A stretch of DNA of 64,000 nucleotides from contig NC_087074.1 of NCBI RefSeq assembly GCF_026151205.1, positions 3,162,001-3,226,000 of the forward strand, in the 5' to 3' direction. The position numbers and the translations under genes are program-made. Below, in pieces: positions 44,300 to 55,817 of this stretch; the first letter of the stretch is position 1, and every line of letters begins with the position of its first letter. Origin of the DNA: Bolinopsis microptera (taxonomy: Eukaryota > Ctenophora > Tentaculata > Lobata > Bolinopsidae). Under the pieces are notes generated by a model. That model was not told the DNA's origin, ran no database searches, and saw only the letters and a list, made by a program, of their open reading frames with translations.

Positions 44300-46160
44300 A
44301 GTAGTTTATCTCAATTCTCTTCTGAACTCCAAATCTTTATATTGTGAGTCACTATATCAGAAGTCCATGGTTAATGCTTTATAAAACACAGTTGTTTCTT
44401 ATCGAACACGACCTTCATTATTTCCTGTTATTAGTGACCAGCATCAATCTACATCCAGTATAAAAGCCGTTATAAACACCATTATAAACACCATTATAAA
44501 CACCATTATAAACACCATTGTTACTCTTGTGTTCAGAGAATAGAGGCACCAGTCTCTACACTTGTGAGTAATGGTGCTCATACTCCGACCTCCGTCCAAA
44601 AGATTTCTATCTTTTCATCAATCAATATTTCGTCCTTATGCTTAACTGAAGCACATTTTAACTGGTCTTACAGCATATATGGGTGATTGAATAAACAGTC
44701 CTTGAGATCGTGTCGAACACAATAGTAATACATAATTAATGCATTAATCTGTATATAGCGCGGTTGTGTCATTATCATTGGGTTAGTGTAACGTCAATCA
44801 AGTAGTACACATTATTAACAGGCCCTGGTAAAGCTTAAAACAAAAGATTGACAATGTTTGATCTTACTAGTACATTGTGTAAACTGGAAATCAACTGTAT
44901 TATCACGATTCAAAGCGGAGCGTATACAGTTATATTCAATTATCTTCGACAGCTTATGCTAGTTTGCCTTTTACTCATTTACTGATCATGTCAGATTCAT
45001 TTAAACGCAGTTATATCTTGAAAAGATTGTGAAGCAGTTTCGTGACCGCTTTGAACTGATTGTAACTTAATTGTTACATTATATTTTTGACGAATTGGTT
45101 GATGTTTGTATTTATAAACTATTGTTGATTTGTCTGTAGATTTCATGTGACTTAGTTAATTGTACATTTTAAGCTAAAAGGCCGGCGGCGGTAACAAATA
45201 TTCCAAGATTTTTCCGATTATTCTTTGCCCTTTCTTTTCTTTTCAAAACCAATTACTAATATAATAAATGATTGCAATATAATAAATGATTGCCTCCGTG
45301 AACTTGAAACCACAATATTATAACTCTTTACATAATACATAATCCTATAATAACACATAGTGATGAACTGTTATCTTGATTTTTGTGATATATCAATCAT
45401 TACACTAGCCCCTTACTTAAGCTTCCGTAACCAAACGTGTAATGTAAATGTGATAAGTGGACATTGAGTGTGAAGCGCTGTCATTTAATTTCAACGACCA
45501 TGAAATTGGATAAATTTATACATCTCGTAAGAGTGTAGATAAAAAATGGTTATCAATGAGATCGTCTCAAACACAAGAGCGAATTTATTTTATTTCTTAG
45601 AAATGGCTATTAAACCGTTTTACTTGGTGACTCTGATAAGCCTTATCAGTATAAAGTGTTGCAATTTAACGACTTTTAACCATATCAAGTTTTATATTAG
45701 CTATGGTGATTGATTCTTTCAAGAAGAAGAGCGACATTGATAACTTAATATATTGTAACTGTTTCTTTGATGTCGCTCTCAGATGAAATTTGTTATATAA
45801 ATGTAACTGAAAATTGTTATTTGTAATTTTTATATCAGTCAATTTCTGTGGCACATCGTAGGAATAAGGAAACCGTCCAAATTTGCACTTGACTGTTATC
45901 TACAATTATCTTAGTCTTGCGTGACAAATATCCGCCTAACGTTAAAGAAATAAACTTGTTGAAAACTTGATAAGAGCTACTAATAAATATCTAGATAAGA
46001 CTTACTATAAAAGTTTTTTTCAAGCTCATAAAAATCCACTGCCACTTTTCCACCCGGTAGGATACTAACATTCCATGGTCCGGTCATGGCTAGCCTGCGA
46101 GCTTGTCAGTCGGACACACGAGCACATCACGTGACTGCAGCTCGTGTCACGTGCAATTCT
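44300..46160. other. Intergenic stretch, no supported gene
   Basis: A 12-bp tandem repeat (ATTATAAACACC, about four copies) lies at 44469-44519. An inverted repeat AGAGCGACAT / GATGTCGCTCT lies at 45729-45780. The small minus-strand frame at 45666-45854 overlaps that hairpin and looks like chance. Confidence 0.45.
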
Positions 46161-46168
46161 CTCTTTCA

Positions 46169-46727
46169 CGTGACCTCGCAATGCGAACAACACGTGATCC
46201 ACATCCGCGTACCGGGGCTCCGGTCATAGGCCCTCAACATTCCCCCACGGAACCTTTTTGCTGGGACCTGCTCTACATATTCGATAGAGTAATTGTTTAA
46301 AAATCGTAGTTTGTTCACTTCTTCATCGTTAGAACTTTGCTCCGATTTCTCCCTTTGAGATGTGTACGGTTGTTGACCGTTCTGTTCGTGCCCCAATTTC
46401 TCAGACCATGTTTGTTGTTGCCAGTAATTAACCTGACCTCTGGTTTACAACCCTTAAACATATGTTTTTGGAAAGTCTTTTAAACTCCGTGACCTGGAGT
46501 TGCAAGTTAGTTAAACATAATCACCGGAGGTCGTGGTGGATCAGCTGTGGGATTGGTTGCCTGGAATCACCGTACGGGGAAGAAGGTGTTCTGTTGGTGG
46601 GAAGGTGGGGAGCGAGTCTGTTTTGTCTACCCCGTATTTCTGTTTGTTTGATAGTGTTACTGTTAGTGGACCGTGAGACTGCAGTGTTCATTCGGCAAAC
46701 TCGTGCCCCCAAGTAGGGGTCTCTCAT
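46169..46727 (-). CDS. Probable two-exon gene, function unknown
   Basis: The first exon starts with ATG at 46727 and ends at a donor (CCTCCG|GTGATT) near 46524. The second begins after CCAG near 46442 and stays open to a stop at 46169. The junction is phase-consistent (CG plus A gives Arg). Product, about 160 residues: it starts MRDPYLGARVCRMN, then a Pro/Arg/Asn-rich segment (PHLPTNRTPSSPYGD), a junction GQVNYWQQQTWSEK, a polar stretch and KLRFLNNYSIEYVEQV. No domain is recognised and no signal peptide or membrane segment is visible. Coding character is suggested only by composition and the clean junction, and the last exon might splice on rather than reach the stop. Confidence 0.4.
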
Positions 46728-46800
46728 TAGGGAACGTCAAAAATCTGTATAGTTCATGATCAAATTTTACATGCAACCCTTCAGTTTACTTGAAGCGTTG

Positions 46801-46925
46801 CGGAAGTTTCCTAAAAGGTTGGACTCGAGGGCGGCCTTTTAGGAAACTTCCGCCCTTGAGTCCTACGCCCTTGGGTATTCCGTCCTCGCGACCTCCGCCC
46901 TCGCGACTTCCGCCCTCGCGACCGA
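46801..46925. repeat. Perfect 18-bp inverted repeat followed by CGCCCTCGCGAC minisatellite
   Basis: CGGAAGTTTCCTAAAAGG (46801-46818) is exactly inverted at 46835-46852, enclosing a 16-bp loop. It is followed by repeats of TCCGCCCTCGCGAC or CCGCCCTTGAG type to about 46925. The patch is much more GC-rich than its surroundings. Confidence 0.85.
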
Positions 46926-47307
46926 TTCCCTAAGGATTCCATGAGCACTTTTGATGACGGCCAATTACTTGGTCTTCGTGGTAGTGGTACAGTTTAGTCA
47001 GATACTTTTACCATAGTTATAGTTCACTGCATTTGTTCTCAAGTATTCATCAGTCCATTTCCTACCTCTCTTCTAGTAATATGTTCTTCGAACTGCATAC
47101 ATTATCTTAAATCCTTTCATAGCCTGCGAAGCGCGAATAAACAAACTATTTTGTGCAACAACAAAGTTGCTTGATATTCCTTCACAAAATAGCAAGATTT
47201 TATCAGAATCATCTCTCTGTTTTTTTACATCCCGCTCTCACTACGATGAAATTTACCTCTTCACCCCTTTATTACCCCTCTATTACTCCTTTATTACCCC
47301 TCGCAGA

Positions 47308-50300
47308 ATGACAAGTGCTATGCTGAGTAGTGATATCCTCTACAACCAGCTGCTAGCCAGCATGTCCGGCAAATCTCTTCTACTCGGAGGAGGAAATGAG
47401 TTCCATCCTTGTTGCAAGTGCGGAGCAACGTTTGGCGACGCTAAATCCCTCACGGTCAGTACTGTTTACTTTCATCCTATTTTTACTGTGAGAGTATCCT
47501 TTATGGGTGGTCCATTATAACCCGTTGAAAACTCGGGGGGCACTTGACGTTTGAAATTTACGTGAGGTTCTTAAGTTTATTATATTAATGGTATTCAGTA
47601 CCCATACCCAACAAGGACAATTTGTTTTGAAGTATATGCTTTTGGGTTTTAAAGTAACTAACGATTATCGATTGATCGCGTTGGAGTTTCTAAAGTATAG
47701 AATATAAACGCGTTCACGTGCTCTGTATAGTGTCTGTACACAGTGTCATGCCAACTCAAGCGTTAATATTCGGCAATAGCTCGGAGTGCAAGGATTACTC
47801 TCAATGTTTACTCAGCATATCACGTGACCAAAACACCTCGCATCGTTCCAAAATAGCTCTCAACGCTCTTCTAAGTTGCCCTATTTTAAGCTGACCAATC
47901 ACACGATCATGCCGCTACGCACTTCACCCTGACTTCTAATTACCAGCTTAAACAATTAAATCTCGCACGTGCAAAGCCCCAGGTCGCGCCGGGGACCAAG
48001 CAGCCGCTGGAGCTGCATAATGCATATCATGTGGTCTAAAGTATACAAAGCTGAGGAGAGCAAACGTTCCTCGTCGCTTCAGATAAAACAAAGAGTTGCG
48101 CTCGCCACGCCTTGTACCAGTGCTGAAGTGCTAATATATACACTTTGATTTGTTTACCTAGCACACAAACAACAACACATTATCTCACCAAATCTGTGAA
48201 TATTAAGTGTTAATGCGTTCAAGACAGTTTCGTCCATTATCTTTGTCACGAGGGTTTTAGTTGTTTAATTTTTCCCTTAATCTGCCTGCTAGCCTCTTGA
48301 AATTACGATGAAGAACGAATCAGAGATGGTGATTGAGTTTCTCAGCACTATTTTGAGTTGCACTAAGCCTGTCCAGCCTCAAGCTACTGTTGTAAAGGTG
48401 CTTCCCTTGTCATGACTGAATTATTATGAGTTCTAAATTATGTGGAACGTCAAAAGTTGTACTATTCATCACTATGGTTCAACTATTCAAGGTTCATGTT
48501 GAATAATTGATTTGACCATCATTTTAACTGCATTTTCTACCACATCGCTTTAACGAACTCTCCTATTCCAGAAACACGAGTTGTCGCACCAGAAGAGAAA
48601 ACACGAGTGTAAAGAATGTGGAAAGAGGTTCAACTCTTCATCAGACCTCAAAAGGCATTCCCTTATTCATACTAACGTGAGTCTCTTTTTCATTATCATG
48701 TTTTAATGCATTCTTACTTAACTTCAACAGTTCCATCGATGATACAACATTAATATCCCACCAAGAAACCAATCAATGGCCTGATAAATTAACTGATCAA
48801 TTACATAATTATAACCACCGTGTTTTCCACAGACCCGACCTTACAAGTGTCACCTTTGCCCCACTGCGTTCGTCCAACAAGCGCACCTTACTCGACACCT
48901 CAAGTCTCACACCAGACACGGAGTCAGGTAGTGTTTCTTTTAATCTTCTTACTTAAAGTTCCTGCTGTAGTAACTCTGTGCTATTTCTATAACACATCCT
49001 GTATAATGTTTTAATATTATGTTTGATGTCCCCTTCTTTCGCGCCTTAAGATTCGCATATTTTATAAGTGTCTGTTGTGCTAATGACCAATGTTGTCGCA
49101 GGTTCAAGTGTCTCGGGTGCGGTACAATGTTCCTCCACTCCACTAATGTCAGGTGGCATCAGCAGTTCTGCGAACAAGCTCAGGGTAAATACCAGCTAAC
49201 GTCTCTTTATTTTCTGAGAATCGTCCATAGCTATTGTTAAGATGATGGTTAATAAGTTTAAAAATAATCTTCAGAGTTATACTATTGTTATCCTAATCTC
49301 ACTAATTCTTTATAAGCTTGTTAACCTCAGCCTCTAACGAACCCCTTACTTTCCAGGAACTAACGGAGGCTATGTGGTTACTCAGAGTGAGGGTGAAGGT
49401 CTGGACACTTCCAGTCCAATAAAACCTGCTGAGAAAAACACAACCAAACCGCTCTGGTCGAGAGACAACAAGGTGTACTACTTCAACGGGAAAGATAGGA
49501 GGCACTCCAGCAGCTCAAGTGAGACCGAGACCAACAGTTCCAGTGGATCTACTGATAGTGGCAGTGAGGTGAGGACATGGTGGGGTTATGAGGGGGGGGG
49601 GGGTTCTGGGGGGTCAGCAGTTACATTCTGGGTAGAAACACTTGACCTTAAGGTTCATCTGTTGCTGGCCGAGAAAGCTTGGCTTTCTTGTGTGAGCAGA
49701 GGCGATATCCTGGGGGCTGGGTATACTATAATTTAAGAAAATTAACTGTTTTTGATTTAAAAACTTGAATGGGTAACAATTTTAATTGTATATATTGAAG
49801 AACAATGGTATTCAGATTTCAGTTGCGATTAAAAAGAATAATAGAATTGTTTCCATAATCTCACAATATTATGTAATAGCATCTTTGTCTTAAATAAATC
49901 TGGCATGAAAATATCGTCTTAATGACAAAAATAAAAATTATCTGTCCATGGTACAACCAGTCAACTATAAAAGTTGCTTGAGTACCAACTGAAATCTGAA
50001 AACTTCACCACTCATCCAATCTGACTTGATAGTGCATCTAAACTTTGTACTTCAAGACCATGTTCATATATGACTGTGTTTTTTATTTTGGAATAACAAA
50101 TCCTAGTATTTTTGGTGTTGGCAAACTGTTAGATCTACTGGAATCCTCCCTTAACCTGGGGTGGGTAACTTGCACCGCTTGCTGAATCTGGAATTCTGCC
50201 GAATTGTACAAATCGTTCCCCACCTTTACGCACAATAGTATGATGCCGATTAAAAATACGATTGCCAGACACGTGCCGGTCCCCAATAAGATGGCAATGA

Positions 50301-53281
50301 ATGTGTAGTCGTCCAGTATTCCATTGTATGTATCTGTATCCAGTAATTCCTTGGTCGTTTCTTGGGGTGAAGTGATAGCAATACAGCAAAGTAGGAAAAC
50401 ATAACTGACCCTCATTCTGAAATCGATTATTCTTAGAAATAATTTCAGTATTGGTTTTCAATTTCATTTCCACCGTTGAATTGTTTCCGCTTTAAGTCCA
50501 TAACCAGTCACCACTGACCCTAGTAAGCGGTCCTCGTGCAACAAAACTATTTTAGTGTGATATTGGGGATATTCTACTTTGAGATTCAAAAATAAGATGT
50601 TATATTTTTATAATCTAACGACAATGATCACATTGTATCAGTAAGCATTTAATTCCTTGTTACCAAGTTTGTCTGAAACTGAGTGTGGCTATTAAACATT
50701 TTAAACTACCTATTGAACAAGTAGACGAAAGTGAAAAAACGTGACACCGGAGTAACTTTGAAGATGATTTTTCCGCAACCATGGTTTTGCTATTAATGTT
50801 ATTTATAGGTTTGAACGGGTTTCCCGGTTGATACGAAACAAAATGTTTTGTGTCTTAATGAAGTATATCGACCAAAACATTATTATTCATTAGTATAATG
50901 AGTGCATTCATAACGTGAGTATCACCAACTTATCATATTGCGAAAGACATAAGAGTCTTTTTGAATATAATGTGATTTGTCTTTGGCGCGGGCCGACTAT
51001 CAGTTTCACTAAACAATAACACTAATGATTTAATTTTTCAGCCGGGAAGCAACTCATTCCTTAACTGTAACAAAGCGATGCTCTTTGACGGTCTTCCTGA
51101 ACGGACAAATCTTTGGAACCAACCAAAAGTGGAAAATGTAGTTAAAAAGGAGCGCAAAACAAATCTCTCCACTTCGCAGCTGGTAATTTCAATAAAACAT
51201 TTTACATCTGTTTTAAGTTTTAACGATTTAATTAGTTAATAGCTGAGCATGTTCAGGCTGGACACGTTGGAAATACATAATCGTCTGTAATTTTATTAAT
51301 ATGGAAAAAAAACTATGCATTACTATTATTAATGCATAGTTTTTTTTCCATATTTAAATAACCTTTCAATCTTGGGTGTTGGGTCAAAAACGCGATTCTT
51401 GGAAAACATATTGCGATCGGCTGTTAACATACTAATTCATTTCAGAGCTATTTGAACTCAAGAGTGTCAATGGTCGGCCCAAAGCATCTGAAAACAACCT
51501 CCGCTAAAAAGTCGCTTAACCAGCCGGTCTCAACAGAAGATCTACTGAAACTGCTAGCTTCCATGCAGGAGGGAAAGAAGAGCAGTAAAGTTGGAACTGT
51601 CAGTACAAACGCAGGATCCCTCAATCCCCATCTATCAAACGCAGGATCCCTCAATCCCCATCTATCAAACGCAGGATCCCTCAATCCCCATCTATCAAAC
51701 GCAGGATCCCTCAATCCCTCAAACAGCTCCTGTTTCAAAACATCTCCACCTTCCTCCTACAAGATAGTTCAAAACAAAATCATTCAGCACAACGTGACGT
51801 CATCAAATAACCTTATGACGTCTTCAAACAACTTCATGACATCATCAAACAACTTCATGACGTCATCAAACAACATCATGTCGTCATCAAACAACATCAT
51901 GACGTCATCAAACAACGCCGTGAAATCATCAAACAACATCACTACGCCTTCAAACAACATCATGTCTACAGTTTCTTCCGGACTGCGCAGAGCCACTAAC
52001 AGTTCTATCAACTCTAACAAAATGCAAGAAGATAAAATCAAGCCGATTATAGATTTGGTTAATAAATTAGTTGCCGGTGAGTTCAAATTCAAATTAGATT
52101 TGTTACTTGTTAATGATAGGTTACACGTTTCTGATCTTATTGACTCAATGGAACTGAACTATTACAAATCAAGTGCTGATATATTGTTTCTTTCTTTCAG
52201 AGGGATTGCAATCGCCAGCAGCAGATACCATCTTGAATGTCATATCCCGATACCTTGGAAACGTGACATCACCACAAACTAACGTGGCCCCACAAATACC
52301 AACCTCCACCTCTCTCCCGCCTCTCAAGAAGAGAAGACTGAGCGAACCAGAACAAGAACGGCTCCAGAACAATCTGGAGACGTCACAAAATCTGTTCTCG
52401 AACAATCTGTACCCACTACTCCGACAGCAAGGCACTACCTCCTCACTCCTCACCCCTGCAGCCACCCCCTCCACCTCTTTGTCCTTCACTCCTCTCATGT
52501 TCAGACAGTTCCCCAGAATTGGAGACTTGCCAACCCAGAGTTCTCTCTTCAACAGTCCCTCCTTCAAACCCTCCACAGATTTTGCATCACAACTCCTTCA
52601 ACTTGCCAACCAGAACGCTTCCACTGTTGCTCCCGGATTGAAGTTGACTACTGGAGGAGGTAAACTTACCCACAATGGTTTCCCTGGTCCGATGCAAAGT
52701 TGCGCAGCTTACTCCACCAGTGAGTAGTATTGAGAAACTTTTATTGGAACTTTTTCAGTTTTACAATTTATTGGGTTTTTATTCGTATCAGCATTAATCA
52801 CAATCTTAGTCTTGTTGAACCGGGTGTAGGTTAGGATTACAAGTTTTGGGAGAGAACATATCCGGGATGTCTGGGACTTGTCCCTGCAGACTAGGGAAGT
52901 GTACCCCCTCAAGATAGGGCACGTTACTGGGAGTAAAACTTAAAACCACGTGACTTCACACGTTACCCTAGCTCGCTCTTACCCTTCTCTCTCTCTTCAG
53001 GCGCTGTGAACACTAGTGAGGTCCGGAAACCTCCCGAGTCCACATCCGACATGTCCTCTAAACCAATAAAAGTGGAGGACACATCTCCACGTGATGAGAG
53101 TCAGCCAATCATTAAGCAGGAGATGGTGTCGCATGACAGCAGTGAACCAATGGAAGGAGAGGAAACTGGGCTTGCAGGTCCGGAATCATCACCGGCAGGT
53201 GCCCCTGCGCTGGTGAAGGGAATCGAGGCTTCGCAAAACATCGCCTTTCACAGGCTCAGCGATCTACTGTCTTTCGTTTGA
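47308..53281 (+). CDS. C2H2 zinc-finger protein, probable transcription regulator, nine exons
   Basis: Exons: 47308-47454, 48572-48676, 48833-48927, 49102-49184, 49357-49568, 51042-51182, 51446-52076, 52201-52719, 53001-53281 (TGA). All junctions are GT-AG with consistent phase; the product is about 737 residues. Three C2H2 fingers lie near the N terminus: CKCGATFGDAKSLTKHELSH (split by the first intron), CKECGKRFNSSSDLKRH, and CHLCPTAFVQQAHLTRH. A fourth finger ends in Cys (CLGCGTMFLHSTNVRWHQQFC has 21 residues: C-x2-C-x12-H-x4-C). Then come Ser-rich acidic linkers, two in-exon minisatellites, a KKRR nuclear signal, and C-terminal SUMO-type motifs (IKVED, IKQEM). Likely a nuclear DNA-binding regulator; no orthologue is recognised. 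An acceptor (CGCAG) ends one base before the ATG. ATTAAA at about 53569 may be the polyadenylation signal. Confidence 0.87.
48308..48397 (+). CDS. Candidate alternative first exon of the zinc-finger gene
   Basis: ATG at 48308 opens 30 codons (MKNESEMVIEFLSTILSC..., ending ATVVK) and meets a GT at 48398 in phase 0, the same phase as the 47454 donor. Splicing to 48572 would give a protein lacking finger 1's cysteines. The upstream 48120-48300 sequence is not coding and could hold a promoter; an acceptor-like TGCTAG lies just before it at 48287-48292. Confidence 0.4.
50082..50087 (-). terminator. Polyadenylation signal AATAAA overlapping the stop of the small membrane protein
   Basis: The minus strand reads CCAAAATAAAAAAC: the TAA stop and the AATAAA hexamer share bases. 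Confidence 0.4.
50083..50415 (-). CDS. Small type I membrane protein, antisense inside a zinc-finger gene intron
   Basis: The frame encodes 110 residues. A signal peptide (MRVSYVFLLCCIAITS) is followed by a short acidic outer segment, one strong membrane span (about residues 36-63: FIAILLGTGTCLAIVFLIG and on to LLCV) and a Ser/Pro-bearing cytoplasmic tail ending in VIPK. The frame is not interrupted. TTTCAG lies one base before the ATG, so an untranslated 5' exon or a trans-spliced leader is possible. AATAAA overlaps the stop codon (50082-50087). It lies in the 49569-51041 intron of the zinc-finger gene on the other strand. Family and function are not recognised. Confidence 0.6.
   Translation of the reverse strand: MRVSYVFLLCCIAITSPQETTKELLDTDTYNGILDDYTFIAILLGTGTCLAIVFLIGIILLCVKVGNDLYNSAEFQIQQAVQVTHPRLREDSSRSNSLPTPKILGFVIPK
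51298..51354. repeat. Perfect 25-bp hairpin
   Basis: Arms 51298-51322 and 51330-51354 are exact inverse copies (A8/T8 runs flanked by ATGG and CTATGCATTA) around a 7-bp loop, in an intron of the zinc-finger gene. Confidence 0.9.
51606..51975 (+). repeat. Two in-frame minisatellites inside zinc-finger gene exon 7
   Basis: A 30-bp unit (AACGCAGGATCCCTCAATCC plus CCATCTATCA) occurs four times at 51609-51725 and encodes NAGSLNPHLS. A 21-bp unit (TCATCAAACAACATCATGAC-type) occurs about eight times at 51800-51968 and encodes SSNNxMT. Both periods are multiples of three, so length changes keep the frame. Confidence 0.9.
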
Positions 53282-54040
53282 GGAATTCATATTTTCGCTT
53301 CAAGAATTAAGAGTGACTGTAGATATAGGCTAATTTCGTTTAGAAATAGCTTTAGGATTGAATAGGTCTACTAATCGAATTAGGTGCAAAGAATATGTAA
53401 TGTTTCATAGATCATAGATAATGAACAAGGATTATAGATAGAGGAAAACGTTTAGAATTTAGTCGTGGCCATTTGTTTATGAAGTCTAATTCTAAAGTGC
53501 TGCATAGTGTGATTTACATGTTACAACTTAGCAATAATAATTTTTAAACTTAACGCTTACAGCATAAGATTAAAGGTTAGCGCAAATTTCAGACTGCAGG
53601 TATCAAATGTTTTTAGGGATGTGTCTTATCATAGGCTGGTCCTTAACGATTGGAAATTTGTAAGTCCCATTTAGTATTTCATTGGAAATTAAATTGCTAT
53701 CTACTTGTAGTTAATGATTAAGAAAGTTGAGTGGCAATTAGATTAAAGTGTGATGTTCATTTCCATTTACAGTTGCATTGTCATAGTCGATTGTTTTCAT
53801 GTGTTTGGAAATTGAAAAATATAGCTTTGTAGGAGTGAAATTGCTTAGTGTGTTCCAATTATTTATTTTGTTGACATGTAAATTTAATTTTTCATATATT
53901 TGATATTTGTTATTTGGTGGTACGTAACTTAAAGTTAAATCAAAATAAGACTTTTTCTTGTTCATTGTTACACTTTGAAGTACGATATAATAACACTTTG
54001 AAAATATGATATAATAATTGATAATTCCCAAAAAATCAGC
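53282..54040. other. 3' flank of the zinc-finger gene
   Basis: AT-rich, with no further exon seen. It probably contains the 3' untranslated region; no perfect AATAAA is found close to the stop. The minus-strand frame at 53738-54055 (105 codons) runs into the mariner-like element and is likely chance. Confidence 0.4.
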
Positions 54041-55001
54041 TACAGGGTGGCCCAAAAGTAACTGCCCACACGCAACCCTTTAATACCTCACGTAATTCGT
54101 GTCAGAATTGCACAAAAATTTCAGAAAATATAGATATGGGTCAAACTTAAATTTCCCGAAAGTTTCGTTAAATTTCATTGATATTTAAGAGGATGTGGCA
54201 CGCCACTCCCTCATTTTCACTATTGTCACCATAAAGTGAGAACACTTTCAGCTAGGAACTTCAAAGTTTCTAAACACAATTGGTTTGATAACTAAAGTGC
54301 TTTCCCAAAATTTCAAATCGATCGTTTACAACTAAGTCAAGTTACAACCACTTTAAGATCTTGCAGATACGTGATCCGGCATTTAATCAGTGATATATTC
54401 ACTCAATCAATTGCCTGATTGATTGGATACTGCTTATAGGACAGCAACCGAAGCGCTATTACGCAAATTTCTTTAATTTTAAGCATTAAGGAATGTCACT
54501 ATCAGTATTCACTCAAAGTGATCAGATCGTCATCCCCAACATGCTCGGTACCGCCTAATGAGGCCCATTATTGCACGCTAGCGAATAGCTCCCGATGAGA
54601 TTACTGATTGGGTGACGAAATCACTGATTAAGTGCGAGGATCACGTATCTGAAAGATCTTAAAAGGGCCATAAGTATAACTCGGTTAAATTGTGAACAAA
54701 CAACTTGAAATTTTGGGAAAGCACTTCAATTATCAAACAAAATGTGTCTAGAAACGTTGAAGTTCCTAATAATACATAATATAGCTGAAAACGTTATCAC
54801 TTTATGGTGACAATAGTGAAAATGAGGGAGTGGCGTGCCACGACCCTCTATAATCTATGAAATTTTCCGAAACTTTCAGGAAATCTAAGTTGGACTTTGA
54901 CCCATGATCTATATTTTCTGAAATTTTTGTGCAATTCTGAAAGGAATTACGTAAGTTATTAAAAGGTTGCGTGTGGGCAGTTACTTTTAGGCCACCCTGT
55001 A
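54041..55001. mobile_element. Tc1/mariner-like foldback element with ~350-400-bp terminal inverted repeats
   Basis: The element 54043-54999 starts CAGGGTGGCCCAAAAGTAAC and ends with the inverse (GTTACTTTTAGGCCACCCTG). TA stands on both sides (54041-54042 and 55000-55001), the duplication made by Tc1/mariner transposases. The arms stay similar inward through CACACGCAACCCTTT, AATTGCACAAAAATTTCAG, CTCCCTCATTTTCACTATTG and AACACAATTGGTTTGATAA-type blocks, reaching about 54365 and 54650. A unique centre of about 280 bp has no transposase. Confidence 0.85.
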
Positions 55002-55014
55002 CTTATAATAGTTG

Positions 55015-55105
55015 TAGCGCGATGCGTTACTGTGCCGCGCCGCGCACTCAATAAGGCTTCTCACAGCGACTAGATCTGCGAGATGCGCTACTGTGCCGCG
55101 CCGAG
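55015..55105. repeat. GC-rich ~60-bp duplication
   Basis: GATGCGTTACTGTGCCGCGC (55020) and GATGCGCTACTGTGCCGCGC (55082) are two copies of a GC-rich block beside the mariner-like element. Confidence 0.7.
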
Positions 55106-55817
55106 CTGCCATGAATTGACATCGTCAATTAATTATAATAGTTTTTAAACACTAACAACTAGTGGGTCATCAGGTCACTCTAGCTCTTTGCAGCGATTAT
55201 ATGTCAATGATATTGAGACTGGTTATCTCTTATCATCCGTTAGCAATCAATAATGTGTCATGTAACGGTACCAACTTAATGTTTACCAGGCGCGCCTATC
55301 CGGCACTATTTATCTATTTACTATCTAATTAACGATGGAGGAAAATTAACAATTAAAAATATTGAATATTGAAGTCCGAGTGTTGAGTGATTTAGCACAA
55401 TTTCGTGTCTGTACTTGACCATGAACCAAATTTTCACAATGCATGCAAGTGGTCCCAAAATGCACGCACTGTCCTAGCTCCAAGCTCCATATGCGGATCG
55501 CGCTCACTAAATCGCTCGCCCAAACTTTTTTCATTTAACTGTTAATGCGTATTTTCGCATTGGATAAATTGCAAAATTGGTTTTGCTGTCAGGAGTGCTG
55601 CGCTGGTTCTATATCCTCAGTAGTTTGCTTCAAGCTCAGTTAACGTCTAGCCTTAATAACACCTTATTCAGTTATTCTATACTTCATATTTGACTACACT
55701 ATTTACTCGATTAAAAGTCTGTGATTCATGATCAAAGGTATAGCATGTTAATTTCGAGTGATTAAAACTTAAAGTTCATCGCCAATAGTCAATTTGTGCT
55801 TTCGTTAACAATTTCAG

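Noticed and set aside
55346-55534. 62-codon minus-strand frame with several Cys
   Set aside because: No signal peptide, domain or regulatory context; length expected by chance.
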